Below are positions 41,459 to 51,107 of a stretch of 64,000 nt of DNA, in pieces; within the stretch, counting starts at the first letter, position 1, and each line of letters begins with the position of its first letter. A model generated the notes under the pieces. That model had not been told where the DNA came from. It made no database searches and was given only the letters and a program-made list of their open reading frames with translations. Made by a program: the position numbers and the translations under genes. Origin of the DNA: Sphingorhabdus contaminans (GTDB taxonomy: Bacteria; Pseudomonadota; Alphaproteobacteria; Sphingomonadales; Sphingomonadaceae); NCBI RefSeq assembly GCF_007280415.1, contig NZ_VKKU01000001.1, forward strand, positions 682,001 through 746,000, given 5' to 3'.

Positions 41459-42357
41459 TGCGAAACCTCTTTAGCGAGACGTTGATTCAGCCTCGTGCTC
41501 GCGTTAGTCCCATACGCCCTGCATCCGCTGGAATTCAAAAGTGCCTCTTGGCCAGCGAGGCGTTCAAAAAAAACACTCTGCGATGGGTGAGGAGTGATAA
41601 GTAAATCGCAGGACTCAAGTGACGCGATTTTTTGAATTGTTTTGCGCAAAATGGCTACATATTCAGGATGTTCTGTAAATTTGTACGCTTCAGATGAGAC
41701 GGCACTTAAGCTATCGGCATATACAAATTGCAAACACTTGCCATCTTCACAAGATTTCCATGTCCAACTCGTACCGCCCGGCGAATGCCCCGGAGTTGAT
41801 ATTGCTCTTATTTTAAGGCTGCCAAGCGTAACCAATTCTCCATCCATGATTGTTTGATCGACCTTGACTCCCGGAAATGACGGTAAAACATCTTTCTGCG
41901 GATCAGTTACATCAGGTCTGCCAGTTTCCAAGCTGACTAATGCTTCGGGGCGGGCGATCACTTGAGCGTTAGTGACACGTTTTAACTCTGAAAGCCCGCC
42001 GACGTGATCGAGATGTTCGTGGCTACTAAGAAGATACTTTACGTCCGAAAGCTTGAAACCAAGTATGACAATATTATCTATGATAGATGTAGCGGCGTTT
42101 TGAGTGGCACCGTCGATCAGGATGTGGCCCTCTTTAGAAGTTATCAGTAGGACGGTGATTCCGCAGGTTCCCACTGTGTAAACATTACCATAAACATGTG
42201 CGGGAGGGGCGGGGTCGTCCCAGCCGGTGCGGCCTTCGCATGCTTTGGCCAGTGCGCGGCCATCATAGGAGGCGGTGGCGGGCGGTGGTGCGTCTACCTT
42301 TGCAGGCGCGCATCCGGCCAGCAAAAGGGCGCAAAGCGCGGTTTTTCTAACGGACAT
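41455..42357 (-). CDS. Subclass B3-type metallo-beta-lactamase (lipoprotein)
   Basis: 300 residues. Lipoprotein signal (ALCALLLAGC, Cys16). The zinc motif is HEHLDH (His113, His115, Asp117, His118), with His191 in TPGHSPGGTS and His257 in LITPHPS, the complete B3 set. VYGNVYTVGTCGITVLLI also matches B3 enzymes. Beta-lactam hydrolysis is plausible but untested; some B3-like proteins act elsewhere. ATG 42357 overlaps the upstream SDR by 11 bp, and the stop overlaps prmA. Codons for about the first 54 residues are GC-rich and the rest are not, placing a composition break within the gene. Confidence 0.82.
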   Translation of the reverse strand: MSVRKTALCALLLAGCAPAKVDAPPPATASYDGRALAKACEGRTGWDDPAPPAHVYGNVYTVGTCGITVLLITSKEGHILIDGATQNAATSIIDNIVILGFKLSDVKYLLSSHEHLDHVGGLSELKRVTNAQVIARPEALVSLETGRPDVTDPQKDVLPSFPGVKVDQTIMDGELVTLGSLKIRAISTPGHSPGGTSWTWKSCEDGKCLQFVYADSLSAVSSEAYKFTEHPEYVAILRKTIQKIASLESCDLLITPHPSQSVFFERLAGQEALLNSSGCRAYGTNASTRLNQRLAKEVSQ

Positions 42358-43039
42358 AGCTTGCACCATTTACGTCAACGACGGCCCCCGTCATGGAGGC
42401 TGGAGCATCCGTGGCGCAGAATTTGGCGATAGCGGCCACTTCCTCCGGATCGGCGACTTTGCCCAACGGGATGTCCGCAAGCAGCTTCGCCCCGCCACGG
42501 CTTTCCAGATAATCCTCCGCCATACCCGTCATGGTAAAGCCCGGGCAGATCGCAAAAGCCAAAATGCCGTCCGACGCATAACCGCGTGCAATGGTTTTCG
42601 TCATCGCCACCATTCCCGCCTTGGATGCCGCATAATGCCAGTGCGCCGGACTATCCCCGCGATAGGCGGCGCGACTGGCCACATTGACTATGCGGCCCGT
42701 GCGCCTAGCCTCTTTCCAGTGCAGTACCGCCTGACGGCAAAAAGCGGCGCTCGCCGTCAGGTTGACCTGCATCGTCCTGTTCCAGCTTTCCAGCCAGTCC
42801 GCCTCGCTCGAATCGAGCGGGTTCGCCTCGAAAATGCCGGCATTGTTGATGAGGACATCGACATGCCCGCCAAGGCGATCCAGTGTCGTGCGCCATATCT
42901 GCGACGGCACAGAGGGATCCGCAAGATCGCCATCCTGACTGGAGACCCCAACGACATCAAAATGCAAAGGGTCGAAGGTGTCCACAATAGCTGCGCCGAT
43001 CCCGCGCGAGGCGCCGGTCACTAATATTTTGGTTTTCAT
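42347..43039 (-). CDS. Short-chain dehydrogenase/reductase
   Basis: 230 residues. Rossmann motif TGASRGIG (residues 8-15), NNAG (65-68), and catalytic Ser122 (NVASRAAYRG), Tyr136 and Lys140 (YAASK). Likely NAD(P)-dependent; substrate unknown. First gene of a leftward run SDR, metallo-beta-lactamase, prmA with overlapping ends. The base composition is that of the GC-rich background. Confidence 0.9.
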   Translation of the reverse strand: MKTKILVTGASRGIGAAIVDTFDPLHFDVVGVSSQDGDLADPSVPSQIWRTTLDRLGGHVDVLINNAGIFEANPLDSSEADWLESWNRTMQVNLTASAAFCRQAVLHWKEARRTGRIVNVASRAAYRGDSPAHWHYAASKAGMVAMTKTIARGYASDGILAFAICPGFTMTGMAEDYLESRGGAKLLADIPLGKVADPEEVAAIAKFCATDAPASMTGAVVDVNGASYVR

Positions 43040-43106
43040 CCCCGCTGCTTTTCACAACGGGTGAGGAAATTCAATGTCCTTCATTTCCAATGGCCGCGGC
43101 CAGGGG

Positions 43107-44444
43107 TCATCCCAGGCTGCCGGCAAACTTGCTGGCGTTGTGCCGAAGCGACGAAAGTTTGGAATTCACTTCGTTGAAACCTTGTTCCAGCGCGGTAATT
43201 TCGGACACCACATTTTCGGTGTCGGACCGGATGGCGGATATGGTGTTGGACATGAGGTCCGCGGCGAGGGCGGTTTCATCGACCGATGCGGTAATCATCG
43301 TCACGGTCTGTGCCTGATCTTCCATGGCGTGCCGGATCCGTTCGGCCGAATGCTGGACTTCGCTGACAATCGACCGAATCGCCGCATTGGATTCGACCGA
43401 CGCCTTGGTAGCGTTCTGGATGGCGGAGATTTTCTGTGCAATCTCGTCAGTGGCCTGGGCGGTCTGGTTCGCGAGGCTTTTGACCTCCTGGGCAACCACG
43501 GCAAAACCCCGGCCAGCATCGCCTGCGCGCGCGGCTTCGATCGTTGCATTCAGCGCCAGCAAATTCGTTTGCCCCGCAATTTCGCGGATCAATGCCAAAA
43601 TGGAGTCGATCGACTGTGATTGCTCCGACAAAGTGTCTGTGGCGATAACGCTTTGCGATGCTTGCGCAGCAGCACGTGTCGCAACATCGGAGGCGGTTTC
43701 CACCTCTGTCCGGGCGTCTTCAATAGCGCGGATCAGGCCTGCGGCCGTCTGGGCCGCTTCCCGCATCGCAACTGCGGATTGTTCCGACGCTGCGGCAACT
43801 TCCGATGTCTTTGCCAACATACCATGCGCCATTTGCGAGCTGCTTGCGGCCTGGTGTTTCAACATATTCGTCTGTTCCGAAATGGCGGAGGTAGCGTTCC
43901 CGATGTCCGCTTCAAAATTGGCCGAGCTGGCGGCTTTCGCTTCCAGATAGCGTTTCTGTTCATGCTCGCGGTAAATGACGGCGAATGTGGTCAATTCGAT
44001 CGCGTTGAGTTTCGACATGGTGTCGACAAAAATGCGAATGTCTTCAATGGAAAGTCCCGGGCGTGCCAGAATTTTCGCTATTGTTCGGCTGTTTGCGGTG
44101 CCTGTGGCGGCAAGGACCGCATCGAGAGGGATGCCCCGTTCAAACGAGTCGACAATCAAGGCCCGGCTAATACTTAACCACTTGCGCTCTTCGAAGCGGG
44201 TAAAGCGCATTTCCATATAGGCGGCGAGCAGATCGCGTGACCTGTCATATGTTTCGCCGCTCAGGCTCGGGCCGAAAACGGGCGAGTTTTTCCAGAATGA
44301 CCAATAATCCTCACTCAGCTCGACATAGGCATCGGTAAAGAAAACCGCCGCTTTCTTGCAGTTTTCCGCAAGCTGGCGATCAACGTCATAAGGAGCGATA
44401 ATGGCTTCAATATCCAATGCCTGAACATGATTATGCGGGGTCAT
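43107..44444 (-). CDS. Soluble methyl-accepting chemotaxis-type signal transducer (globin-sensor-like N-terminus)
   Basis: 445 residues with no transmembrane segment. Residues 1-165 form an alpha-helical sensor resembling globin-coupled or protoglobin receptors in length and position ([20 protein letters not shown]). The remainder is a coiled coil with the MCP tip [20 protein letters not shown] and [19 protein letters not shown]. Remarkably, no histidine occurs from residue 7 to 160, so an axial-His heme protein is excluded if it is a globin fold. No che genes are nearby. ATG 44444 has TGGAG upstream. Function: cytoplasmic sensor, ligand unknown. Confidence 0.8.
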   Translation of the reverse strand: MTPHNHVQALDIEAIIAPYDVDRQLAENCKKAAVFFTDAYVELSEDYWSFWKNSPVFGPSLSGETYDRSRDLLAAYMEMRFTRFEERKWLSISRALIVDSFERGIPLDAVLAATGTANSRTIAKILARPGLSIEDIRIFVDTMSKLNAIELTTFAVIYREHEQKRYLEAKAASSANFEADIGNATSAISEQTNMLKHQAASSSQMAHGMLAKTSEVAAASEQSAVAMREAAQTAAGLIRAIEDARTEVETASDVATRAAAQASQSVIATDTLSEQSQSIDSILALIREIAGQTNLLALNATIEAARAGDAGRGFAVVAQEVKSLANQTAQATDEIAQKISAIQNATKASVESNAAIRSIVSEVQHSAERIRHAMEDQAQTVTMITASVDETALAADLMSNTISAIRSDTENVVSEITALEQGFNEVNSKLSSLRHNASKFAGSLG

Positions 44445-44639
44445 TCAAACGCTCCATAAGCTTTACTCGCCACCATTGATTGGCGTTGCACCCTGTCTAA
44501 CCGTAAAATGGTTAACGGCGCGTTATGGATAGTTGGCGATTTCTACGCGGAATTGAGGTGTCTGAGGCCTTGCGCACAGGCGCTAAAGCGGTAAAGAGCG
44601 ACACGCATTCGCGAATTTGGTTTTGAAGGACTGCAAATC

Positions 44640-45080
44640 ATGGGGCAGAAAACGACCCGGCCATTGTCGCCGCATCTGCAAGTTTATCGCTGGTCGCCGC
44701 AAATGGCGATTTCCATCTTCCACCGCGCCACCGGCTTCGTTCTTGCCACAGCCGGTATGCTGACCCTGCTATGGTGGTTGTCGGCCATTGGAGGCGGCGC
44801 GGAAAGCTATGCAGTCTTCCAGAAATATGTCGTTGGCGCTGGCGAAGGTGCGACAAGTGTCGAACTCGGTATTAACTGGTTCTTCCGCTTACTCGCACTG
44901 GCCGTGATCTTCAGCTTCTTCCAGCATCTGTTCTCCGGCTTGCGCCATCTGGTTCTGGATATGGGTGCCGGATATGAGCTCAAGACAAACCGGACATGGG
45001 CGATCGCTGCATTTGGTGCGTCTATTTTTGCAACTGCATTGGTTGCGCTGGTCGTGGCATCACGCGTTATCGGAGTTTGA
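44640..45080 (+). CDS. sdhC: Succinate dehydrogenase cytochrome b556 subunit
   Basis: 146 residues, three membrane spans. SdhC signatures: RPLSPHLQVYRW, SIFHRATGFVL and HLFSGLRHLVLDMG, with heme ligand candidate His96. It anchors SdhAB in the inner membrane and helps form the quinone site. ATG 44640 is followed by sdhD 3 bp after the stop. The 195 bp upstream contain inverted repeats such as TAACC/GGTTA near 44500 but no clear regulatory site. Confidence 0.93.
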   Translation: MGQKTTRPLSPHLQVYRWSPQMAISIFHRATGFVLATAGMLTLLWWLSAIGGGAESYAVFQKYVVGAGEGATSVELGINWFFRLLALAVIFSFFQHLFSGLRHLVLDMGAGYELKTNRTWAIAAFGASIFATALVALVVASRVIGV

Positions 45081-45083
45081 GAC

Positions 45084-45473
45084 ATGGGTAGCGGAACAAA
45101 TATCGGTAAAGTGCGGGGCCTCGGTTCCGCGAAACATGGCGGAACGCACTGGATTAACCAGCGCACGACCGCGGTTGGCAATTTGCTGCTGACAACATGG
45201 TTGGTCGCATCCCTGCTGTTATTGCCTAATTTCGATCAGGCGACACTGGCGCTGTGGCTTGCAAAGCCACTGGTTGCCGTTCCCATGATCCTCATGCTGG
45301 TCAGCATCTTCTGGCACGTTCGCCTCGGCCTTCAGGTGTTGATCGAAGATTATGTCCATGACGACGCCTTGAAGTTCGGTGCCATGACTTTGCTGAATTT
45401 CTATGTCGTCGGCGGCGCTGTCTTCGGCATCTTTACCGTCGCTAAACTTGCATTCACCGGAGCTCCCGCCTGA
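45084..45473 (+). CDS. sdhD: Succinate dehydrogenase hydrophobic membrane anchor subunit
   Basis: 129 residues, three membrane spans. Conserved [17 protein letters not shown] near the N-terminus and heme-ligand region [19 protein letters not shown] (His78). Forms the membrane part of complex II with SdhC. The stop overlaps the sdhA start (TGATG). Confidence 0.9.
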   Translation: MGSGTNIGKVRGLGSAKHGGTHWINQRTTAVGNLLLTTWLVASLLLLPNFDQATLALWLAKPLVAVPMILMLVSIFWHVRLGLQVLIEDYVHDDALKFGAMTLLNFYVVGGAVFGIFTVAKLAFTGAPA

Positions 45474-47275
45474 TGTCAGACGCATATAAGATTATTGACC
45501 ACACCTATGACACCGTCGTTGTCGGTGCTGGCGGTTCTGGCCTGCGCGCCACCATGGGAAGCGCAGAAGCCGGTTTGAAAACCGCCTGTATTACCAAGGT
45601 TTTTCCGACACGCAGCCACACGGTCGCGGCGCAGGGCGGTATTGCCGCGTCGCTTGGCAATAACAGCCCTGACCATTGGACATGGCATATGTACGATACC
45701 GTTAAGGGGTCGGACTGGCTGGGCGATCAGGACGCTATTGAATATATGGTGCGTGAGGCACCGGCCGCTGTGTATGAGCTTGAGCATGCAGGCGTTCCGT
45801 TTTCGCGGAACACGGACGGCACAATTTATCAGCGCCCCTTTGGTGGCCATATGCAGAATATGGGCGAGGGACCCCCGGTACAGCGCACCTGCGCTGCTGC
45901 TGACCGTACCGGCCATGCGATGTTGCATGCCCTGTACCAGCAAAGCCTGAAATATGACGCCGACTTCTTTATCGAATATTTCGCACTCGATCTGATCATG
46001 GAAGACGGCGAATGCCGCGGCGTGATTGCGCTCTGCATGGAAGACGGCAGCATCCACCGGTTTAAAAGCCACGCGGTCGTTCTTGCGACCGGCGGCTATG
46101 GCCGTGCCTATTTCTCGGCAACGTCAGCGCATACCTGCACAGGTGATGGCGGCGGCATGGTGTTGCGTGCCGGTCTGCCGTTGCAGGACATGGAATTTGT
46201 GCAATTCCATCCGACGGGAATTTATGGTGCCGGCGTACTGATCACCGAAGGCGCGCGCGGCGAGGGCGGTTATCTGACCAACAGCGAAGGCGAACGCTTT
46301 ATGGAGCGTTACGCACCGTCAGCCAAGGATCTGGCGTCACGCGACGTTGTGAGCCGTTCGATGGCGCTTGAAATGCGCGAAGGACGCGGTGTCGGGCCGA
46401 ACAAGGACCATATTTACCTGCACCTCGACCATATCGACCCCAAAGTGCTGGGTGAACGATTGCCAGGAATTACCGAAAGCGGAAAGATTTTTGCCGGCGT
46501 TGATTTGACGCGGCAACCGCTGCCGGTCTGCCCGACCGTGCACTATAATATGGGCGGGATTCCGTGCAATTATCATGGTCAGGTAGTGACCAAAAAGAAT
46601 GGCAATGACGATACGGTTGTTCCCGGACTTTATGCCGTGGGCGAAGCCGCATGTGTTTCGGTCCATGGCGCGAACCGTCTGGGCTCCAACTCCCTGATCG
46701 ATCTTGTTGTGTTTGGCCGTGCAACGGGACTGCATCTGAAAGAGACTTTGAAGCCCGGTGCTTCGCACCGTCCGCTTCCCAAAAGTGCAGTCGACCTGCC
46801 GCTGGCGCGTGTGGAAAAATTCCGCAATGCCAAGGGTGGTTCGCCGACGGCCAAAATCCGGTTGGAAATGCAGCAGACAATGCAAAAGCACGCTGCCGTT
46901 TTCCGCGATACCGAACTGCTCGCAGAAGGCGTCCAGTTGATGCAGAAGGTCAACAAGCGGATGGAGGATGTCGCTGTTACCGACCGCAGCCTGATCTGGA
47001 ACACCGACCTCATTGAAACGCTCGAGCTCGACAATCTGATGTCGCAGGCCGTTTGCACGATGGAAAGCGCGAACAACCGCAAGGAAAGCCGCGGCGCCCA
47101 TGCGCACGAAGATTTCCCGGATCGTGACGACGCAAACTGGATGAAGCATACGGTATCATGGTTTGACGGCTGGGGTGGTTCCGGGGGCAAGGTGACCCTG
47201 GATTACCGCGCGGTCCACGATTACACGCTGACCGACGAGGCCGAGTATATCAAGCCGAAGGCTCGGGTTTACTGA
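45473..47275 (+). CDS. sdhA: Succinate dehydrogenase flavoprotein subunit
   Basis: 600 residues, normal length. FAD-binding [11 protein letters not shown] near the N-terminus, the covalent-flavin segment [12 protein letters not shown], catalytic [20 protein letters not shown] and [19 protein letters not shown]. It oxidises succinate to fumarate. ATG 45473 overlaps sdhD. The usual fourth gene, sdhB (iron-sulphur subunit), is not downstream: a convergent toxin-antitoxin pair begins 45 bp later. So sdhB must be elsewhere in the genome or beyond the window. Confidence 0.98.
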   Translation: MSDAYKIIDHTYDTVVVGAGGSGLRATMGSAEAGLKTACITKVFPTRSHTVAAQGGIAASLGNNSPDHWTWHMYDTVKGSDWLGDQDAIEYMVREAPAAVYELEHAGVPFSRNTDGTIYQRPFGGHMQNMGEGPPVQRTCAAADRTGHAMLHALYQQSLKYDADFFIEYFALDLIMEDGECRGVIALCMEDGSIHRFKSHAVVLATGGYGRAYFSATSAHTCTGDGGGMVLRAGLPLQDMEFVQFHPTGIYGAGVLITEGARGEGGYLTNSEGERFMERYAPSAKDLASRDVVSRSMALEMREGRGVGPNKDHIYLHLDHIDPKVLGERLPGITESGKIFAGVDLTRQPLPVCPTVHYNMGGIPCNYHGQVVTKKNGNDDTVVPGLYAVGEAACVSVHGANRLGSNSLIDLVVFGRATGLHLKETLKPGASHRPLPKSAVDLPLARVEKFRNAKGGSPTAKIRLEMQQTMQKHAAVFRDTELLAEGVQLMQKVNKRMEDVAVTDRSLIWNTDLIETLELDNLMSQAVCTMESANNRKESRGAHAHEDFPDRDDANWMKHTVSWFDGWGGSGGKVTLDYRAVHDYTLTDEAEYIKPKARVY

Positions 47276-47320
47276 TTGCTTTCGTAATCGGTCCTGGACA
47301 TTTGAAGCTGTGTATTTTGT

Positions 47321-47641
47321 TTACGGCTCGTTCTGCCACGTCTCGACTTTCAAATGTTGGCCGGGATCCCGCTGTACGTGGATTATTTTGAGTATCTCAA
47401 CACAGTCGTCTGTGGCGAGATAGTAAATGTGGTGCATTCCGCTGCGCTTGCGGCGGAGGCCAGGAAATACGTCGTTAAACATCGAATGTCGAAAAGCTGA
47501 AACGCGCAACGCCTTTATATCTGCCACTAGCGCAGTCGCATATCGTTTCGCTTGCGTTCTACCCCATGCTTGTTTCGTATAGGATTCAACTTCGTTAAGG
47601 TCAGCGAGCGCATCAGGTCGGTAAATCAGTTCCCGCTTCAT
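47321..47641 (-). CDS. ParE/RelE-family toxin
   Basis: 106 residues. The N-terminal motif YRPDALADLNEVESYTKQAW and the C-terminal HHIYYLATDDCVEILKIIH fit the ParE/RelE superfamily, whose members inhibit gyrase or cleave mRNA on ribosomes. The nearest style is ParE. The ATG at 47641 overlaps the antitoxin stop (ATGA). Basic residues in the central region (RRKRSG) may contribute to target binding. It lies convergent to sdhA, 45 bp beyond its stop. Confidence 0.88.
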   Translation of the reverse strand: MKRELIYRPDALADLNEVESYTKQAWGRTQAKRYATALVADIKALRVSAFRHSMFNDVFPGLRRKRSGMHHIYYLATDDCVEILKIIHVQRDPGQHLKVETWQNEP

Positions 47642-47880
47642 TCAGTGCCGAACTTTTCCTCTAACCATGCGTCAATGTCGAACGGTTGGGCCGGCCCGCT
47701 GTCGACTGACTTCTGGACCATCGAACGCAAAGCCATAGTCTTTGCATCCTCATGCATATACTGCCGCAGCGCTTCACGCACGACTTCGCTTCCCGTTGCG
47801 AATTCGCCGGATTGTACCTTCTCGTAGATAAAATCGGTGTAAGGCTTTCCGAGTACTATCGAGGTGTTCTTGGCAGTCAT
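47638..47880 (-). CDS. ParD-family antitoxin
   Basis: 80 residues. Ribbon-helix-helix DNA-binding N-terminus (TSIVLGKPYTDFIYEKVQSG, EFATGSEVVREALRQY) and an acidic C-terminal toxin-binding part (FDIDAWLEEKFG). It should neutralise the adjacent toxin and repress the operon. ATG 47880 is chosen over TTG 47913 because relatives start near here and the operator palindrome ends only two bases before it; no Shine-Dalgarno is present, consistent with leaderless initiation. Confidence 0.88.
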   Translation of the reverse strand: MTAKNTSIVLGKPYTDFIYEKVQSGEFATGSEVVREALRQYMHEDAKTMALRSMVQKSVDSGPAQPFDIDAWLEEKFGTE

Positions 47881-47882
47881 AC

Positions 47883-47911
47883 GACATGTTACCAATATTT
47901 GGTAACATGTC
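47883..47911 (-). promoter_or_regulatory. Perfect 29-bp palindrome: parDE operator overlapping promoter
   Basis: Two exact 13-base arms, GACATGTTACCAA and TTGGTAACATGTC, surround TAT. On the minus strand TTGACA (47913-47908) and TAACAT (47891-47886) form a promoter with 16-nt spacing, and both boxes lie in or at the palindrome. Transcription would start at about the antitoxin ATG. The right end also overlaps the stop codon (47910-47912) of the upstream monooxygenase gene. Confidence 0.75.
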
Positions 47912-48899
47912 AAACAAGGCTGGCAAAAGCCTCCACCGCAATATCCAAACTGCGCTTACGCTTTTCATGATCGAACACCGAACAGGCGATGATCAGTTCA
48001 TCCGCTTTTGAGCGCTCGATAAAGGCTGTAACCGCCGTCTTGATCGTGTCGGGCGCACCGATTGCGCTACAGGACAGGACGTGGTCCAGCATACCTTGAA
48101 ACTGCGGGGGCAGGGACTCGTAATAGCCTTCAACAGGCAGTGGCATTTGCCGCGGATTGCCGGAACGCAGCGATACAAAGCTTTGTTGCATAGAAGAGGC
48201 GAGAAACGCAGCCTCTGAATCGGTCGGGGCGGCAATGATGTTGAGCGCGGCCATGATATAGGGGGCCGCCAGAACAGCGCTCGGCTTAAAATGACTGCGG
48301 TAAATGTGGAGCGCTTCGTCCAGCATATCGGGCGCAAAATGGCTGGCAAAGGCGAAGGGCAGGCCCAATGCCGCTGCCACTTGCGCTCCATACAGGCTGC
48401 TTCCCAGAATATAGAGCTGAACATCCGCTCCTGCGCCAGGTGTAGCCGATATGCCGGTTTGGCCATCATCGGCAAAGTAGCTTTGTAATTCCATGACGTC
48501 GCGCGGGAATGCGTTTGGATCACTGTCGAGTGTCCGGCGAATTGCGGTTGCCACCCGCTGATCGCTGCCCGGTGCACGGCCAAGACCGAGGTCGATACGT
48601 CCCGGGTACAAGGCGTCCAGCGTTCCAAATTGTTCGGCAATGACCAGAGGCGCGTGGTTGGGCAGCATGATGCCGCCGGACCCGACGCGGATCGACCGCG
48701 TTGCGGCTGCGATATGGCCGATGACAACGCTGGTTGCCGCACTGGCGATGCCCCGCATGCCGTGATGTTCGGCGACCCAATAGCGTGTAAATCCAAGCTG
48801 CTCGCAATGTTTGGCGAGGTCGGCCGCATTCGCAAAAGCGGTAGCTACATTCCCGCCTTCGACGACGGGCACAAGATCCAGAAGGGAAAATTTGGTCAT
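47910..48899 (-). CDS. LLM-class flavin-dependent oxidoreductase
   Basis: 329 residues. Luciferase-like (alpha/beta) TIM-barrel: [58 protein letters not shown] and [16 protein letters not shown]. Resembles the YhbW-type group, which is usually FMN-dependent with an unknown substrate. Its stop codon is at 47910-47912, in the parDE palindrome. It is divergent from the LysE gene (starts 48899 and 48976). Confidence 0.9.
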   Translation of the reverse strand: MTKFSLLDLVPVVEGGNVATAFANAADLAKHCEQLGFTRYWVAEHHGMRGIASAATSVVIGHIAAATRSIRVGSGGIMLPNHAPLVIAEQFGTLDALYPGRIDLGLGRAPGSDQRVATAIRRTLDSDPNAFPRDVMELQSYFADDGQTGISATPGAGADVQLYILGSSLYGAQVAAALGLPFAFASHFAPDMLDEALHIYRSHFKPSAVLAAPYIMAALNIIAAPTDSEAAFLASSMQQSFVSLRSGNPRQMPLPVEGYYESLPPQFQGMLDHVLSCSAIGAPDTIKTAVTAFIERSKADELIIACSVFDHEKRKRSLDIAVEAFASLV

Positions 48900-48975
48900 A
48901 GGGTCTACATGGTTATCGGGGCGGCTAAAGCCAAGCGCAATCGACTATCCTTTGGTTGCGTGCCATAGACCCCGA

Positions 48976-49590
48976 ATGCTTACCGCTTTGTACGTCCCAT
49001 TCCTGATCACCGCATTGCTGATCGAGCTGACCCCGGGACCGAATATGGCGTGGCTTGCGCTGACCAGTGCGAGCAAGGGGCGTAGTTCGGGTTTTGCGGC
49101 AGTGGCGGGGATAGCTTCTGGGCTCGCACTTTTAGGAGTCGCCTCTGCATTCGGCTTGTCCGAGCTGGCGGCGAGTTCGCCGGTTTTATTTGGTTTTCTG
49201 CGCTATGCGGGTGTAGCCTATTTGTTATGGCTGGCCTGGATGACGTGGTCAAGCGGTTCGGAAACATCCGATCCTGCCATGGATCATAACGGGTTGGTCG
49301 ACTGGTTCCGGCACGGCCTGTTGCTGAATGTGTTCAATCCGAAGGCGGTCGTCTTCTTCGTCACCGTTCTCCCCGCCTATATCGATGCGGGCTATCCGGT
49401 TGGTTCGCAGACCCTTCTTCTGTCGTTCAGCTATGTCGGAATCGCAACGGTCATTCACCTTGCCATTGTTGCTTTGGCCGGATCGGCGCATGAATGGCTT
49501 GCGGAAGGTCGCCGCCAACACCTTGTCCGGCGGATGTTTGCGGTAATGCTGGCGGTTATCGCACTCTGGTTTTTACGCAGTACAGCATGA
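48976..49590 (+). CDS. LysE/RhtB-family amino-acid exporter
   Basis: 204 residues, about six membrane spans. Signature LITALLIELTPGPNMAWLAL with the conserved PGPNM, followed by GFAAVAGIASGLALLG and LLLNVFNPKAVVFFV. It exports amino acids or related metabolites; substrate unknown. ATG 48976 gives a standard N-terminus. Divergent to the monooxygenase gene with a 76-bp gap. Confidence 0.9.
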   Translation: MLTALYVPFLITALLIELTPGPNMAWLALTSASKGRSSGFAAVAGIASGLALLGVASAFGLSELAASSPVLFGFLRYAGVAYLLWLAWMTWSSGSETSDPAMDHNGLVDWFRHGLLLNVFNPKAVVFFVTVLPAYIDAGYPVGSQTLLLSFSYVGIATVIHLAIVALAGSAHEWLAEGRRQHLVRRMFAVMLAVIALWFLRSTA

Positions 49591-49697
49591 GTGAAGCCGT
49601 GTCGGGCGGATTGTTAATCTGGGGTTCATCACATGGCTCATAGACGAAACGTGCTATTTCATAGACAAACCGTTTGACGGTGAAAGGAAAGCATATC

Positions 49698-51107
49698 ATG
49701 ACAACTGAACGAAGTCCCGGCTGGAAACTCTTCTTTGCCGGTATCATTGGCCTTGTCCTCATCATCCCGTTGATGATGGTCTACGCATTGCTGTGGGATC
49801 GGCAGGAGCAATCCAACATTGCCCAAAACGCCATTGCGGCGGGTTGGGGCGGGCCGCAGGTCATTGTCGGGCCCGTGCTTGTCCTTCCCTATACGGCGAG
49901 CAGCGTGGAAACCGTCGACGAGAATGGACGGCAAACCACGCGGACGGTTCAGGTGAAGAAAGAGCTTTATCTCTCGCCCGAAACCAATGCGATCCGGACC
50001 GAGCTGAAACCGGACCGGAAAAAGAAATCCATCTATGAAAGCGTATTGTTCGTTGCCGCGAACAGCGGCCGGGCGCGCTTTGCGTTGCCGGATGATTTTG
50101 CCCGTTACGGCATTCCGCGCGAGAATATCGACTTCGCCGGCGCCGAATTGCGCTTCGGCGTGTCCGATGCGCGCGGGCTTCAGAAGGACAGCAAGGTTCA
50201 GGTGAACGGGGCCACGCTGGGACTGCAACCGGGCAAAGGTCTGGCGGCGTCCAACAATTCGGGCTTTTTCAGCTTCGTCGACTGGACCGGCGCCGCGCCG
50301 CTGGAGGTGGAATATAGCTTCGCCATACGCGGCAACAAGTCGCTGACGATGGTACCGCGCGGGGGCGAGACGACGTGGGACGTGAAGTCCACCTGGCCCA
50401 GCCCAAGCTTTGCGGGTGATTTTCTGCCCGTGAAGCGGGACGTGAAATCCAGCGGGTTCACGTCGACCCATGCGGTGACCAATCTGGCGCTGGGGCAGGC
50501 GATTGTCGCGACCGACGACAACGCACCGCCTTTGACGGCCGAGCAGTATAACAGCGTGGCGCTATCGTCGGCGCGGGATGTCCCCGCGGTGGGCGGGCCG
50601 AGCCAGGCGGCGACGATTGGCCTCATTGAGCCTGTTGATTTATACAGCCAGGTCGACCGGTCGGTAAAATACGGCTTCCTGTTCATCGGCTTCACCTTCC
50701 TTGCCTATCTAATGTTCGATGTGATCGCAGGGGCCCGCGTTGCGGCGGCGGAGTATTTGCTGACCGGGGCAGGGCTCGTGCTGTTCTTCGTGCTTTTATT
50801 GGCCTTTGCCGAGGTGGTGGGCTTCATGTGGGCCTATCTCATCGCCGCGGGTGCGATAACCGGGTTGTTGACGGCCTATTCCGCTGCGGTCCTGAAAAGC
50901 TGGCTGCGCGCGCGGTTTATTGGCGGGCTGCTCGTGGGGCTCTATGCAACGCTTTATGTGCTGCTGAACCTGGAAGCCTATTCGCTGATCATCGGATCGC
51001 TGCTGCTCTTCGTAGCCCTGGCGGTTGTCATGTGGGCCACACGCGCCATCGACTGGGGTGCCCGACGTGAAACGAAAGAAGAGGCGCCTAGCGCCAGCGC
51101 AGCTTAG
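49698..51107 (+). CDS. creD: Cell envelope integrity protein CreD (inner membrane)
   Basis: 469 residues. N-terminal membrane segment, a large periplasmic domain (VQVKKELYLSPETNAI, AELRFGVSDARGLQKDSKV), then five or six C-terminal spans (YGFLFIGFTFLAYLMFDV). In enterobacteria CreD belongs to the CreBC regulon and affects envelope and beta-lactam tolerance; creBC genes are not in the window. ATG 49698 has AAAGGAAA upstream. Its 3' end overlaps the convergent hydroxyacid dehydrogenase gene by 20 bp. Confidence 0.9.
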   Translation: MTTERSPGWKLFFAGIIGLVLIIPLMMVYALLWDRQEQSNIAQNAIAAGWGGPQVIVGPVLVLPYTASSVETVDENGRQTTRTVQVKKELYLSPETNAIRTELKPDRKKKSIYESVLFVAANSGRARFALPDDFARYGIPRENIDFAGAELRFGVSDARGLQKDSKVQVNGATLGLQPGKGLAASNNSGFFSFVDWTGAAPLEVEYSFAIRGNKSLTMVPRGGETTWDVKSTWPSPSFAGDFLPVKRDVKSSGFTSTHAVTNLALGQAIVATDDNAPPLTAEQYNSVALSSARDVPAVGGPSQAATIGLIEPVDLYSQVDRSVKYGFLFIGFTFLAYLMFDVIAGARVAAAEYLLTGAGLVLFFVLLLAFAEVVGFMWAYLIAAGAITGLLTAYSAAVLKSWLRARFIGGLLVGLYATLYVLLNLEAYSLIIGSLLLFVALAVVMWATRAIDWGARRETKEEAPSASAA

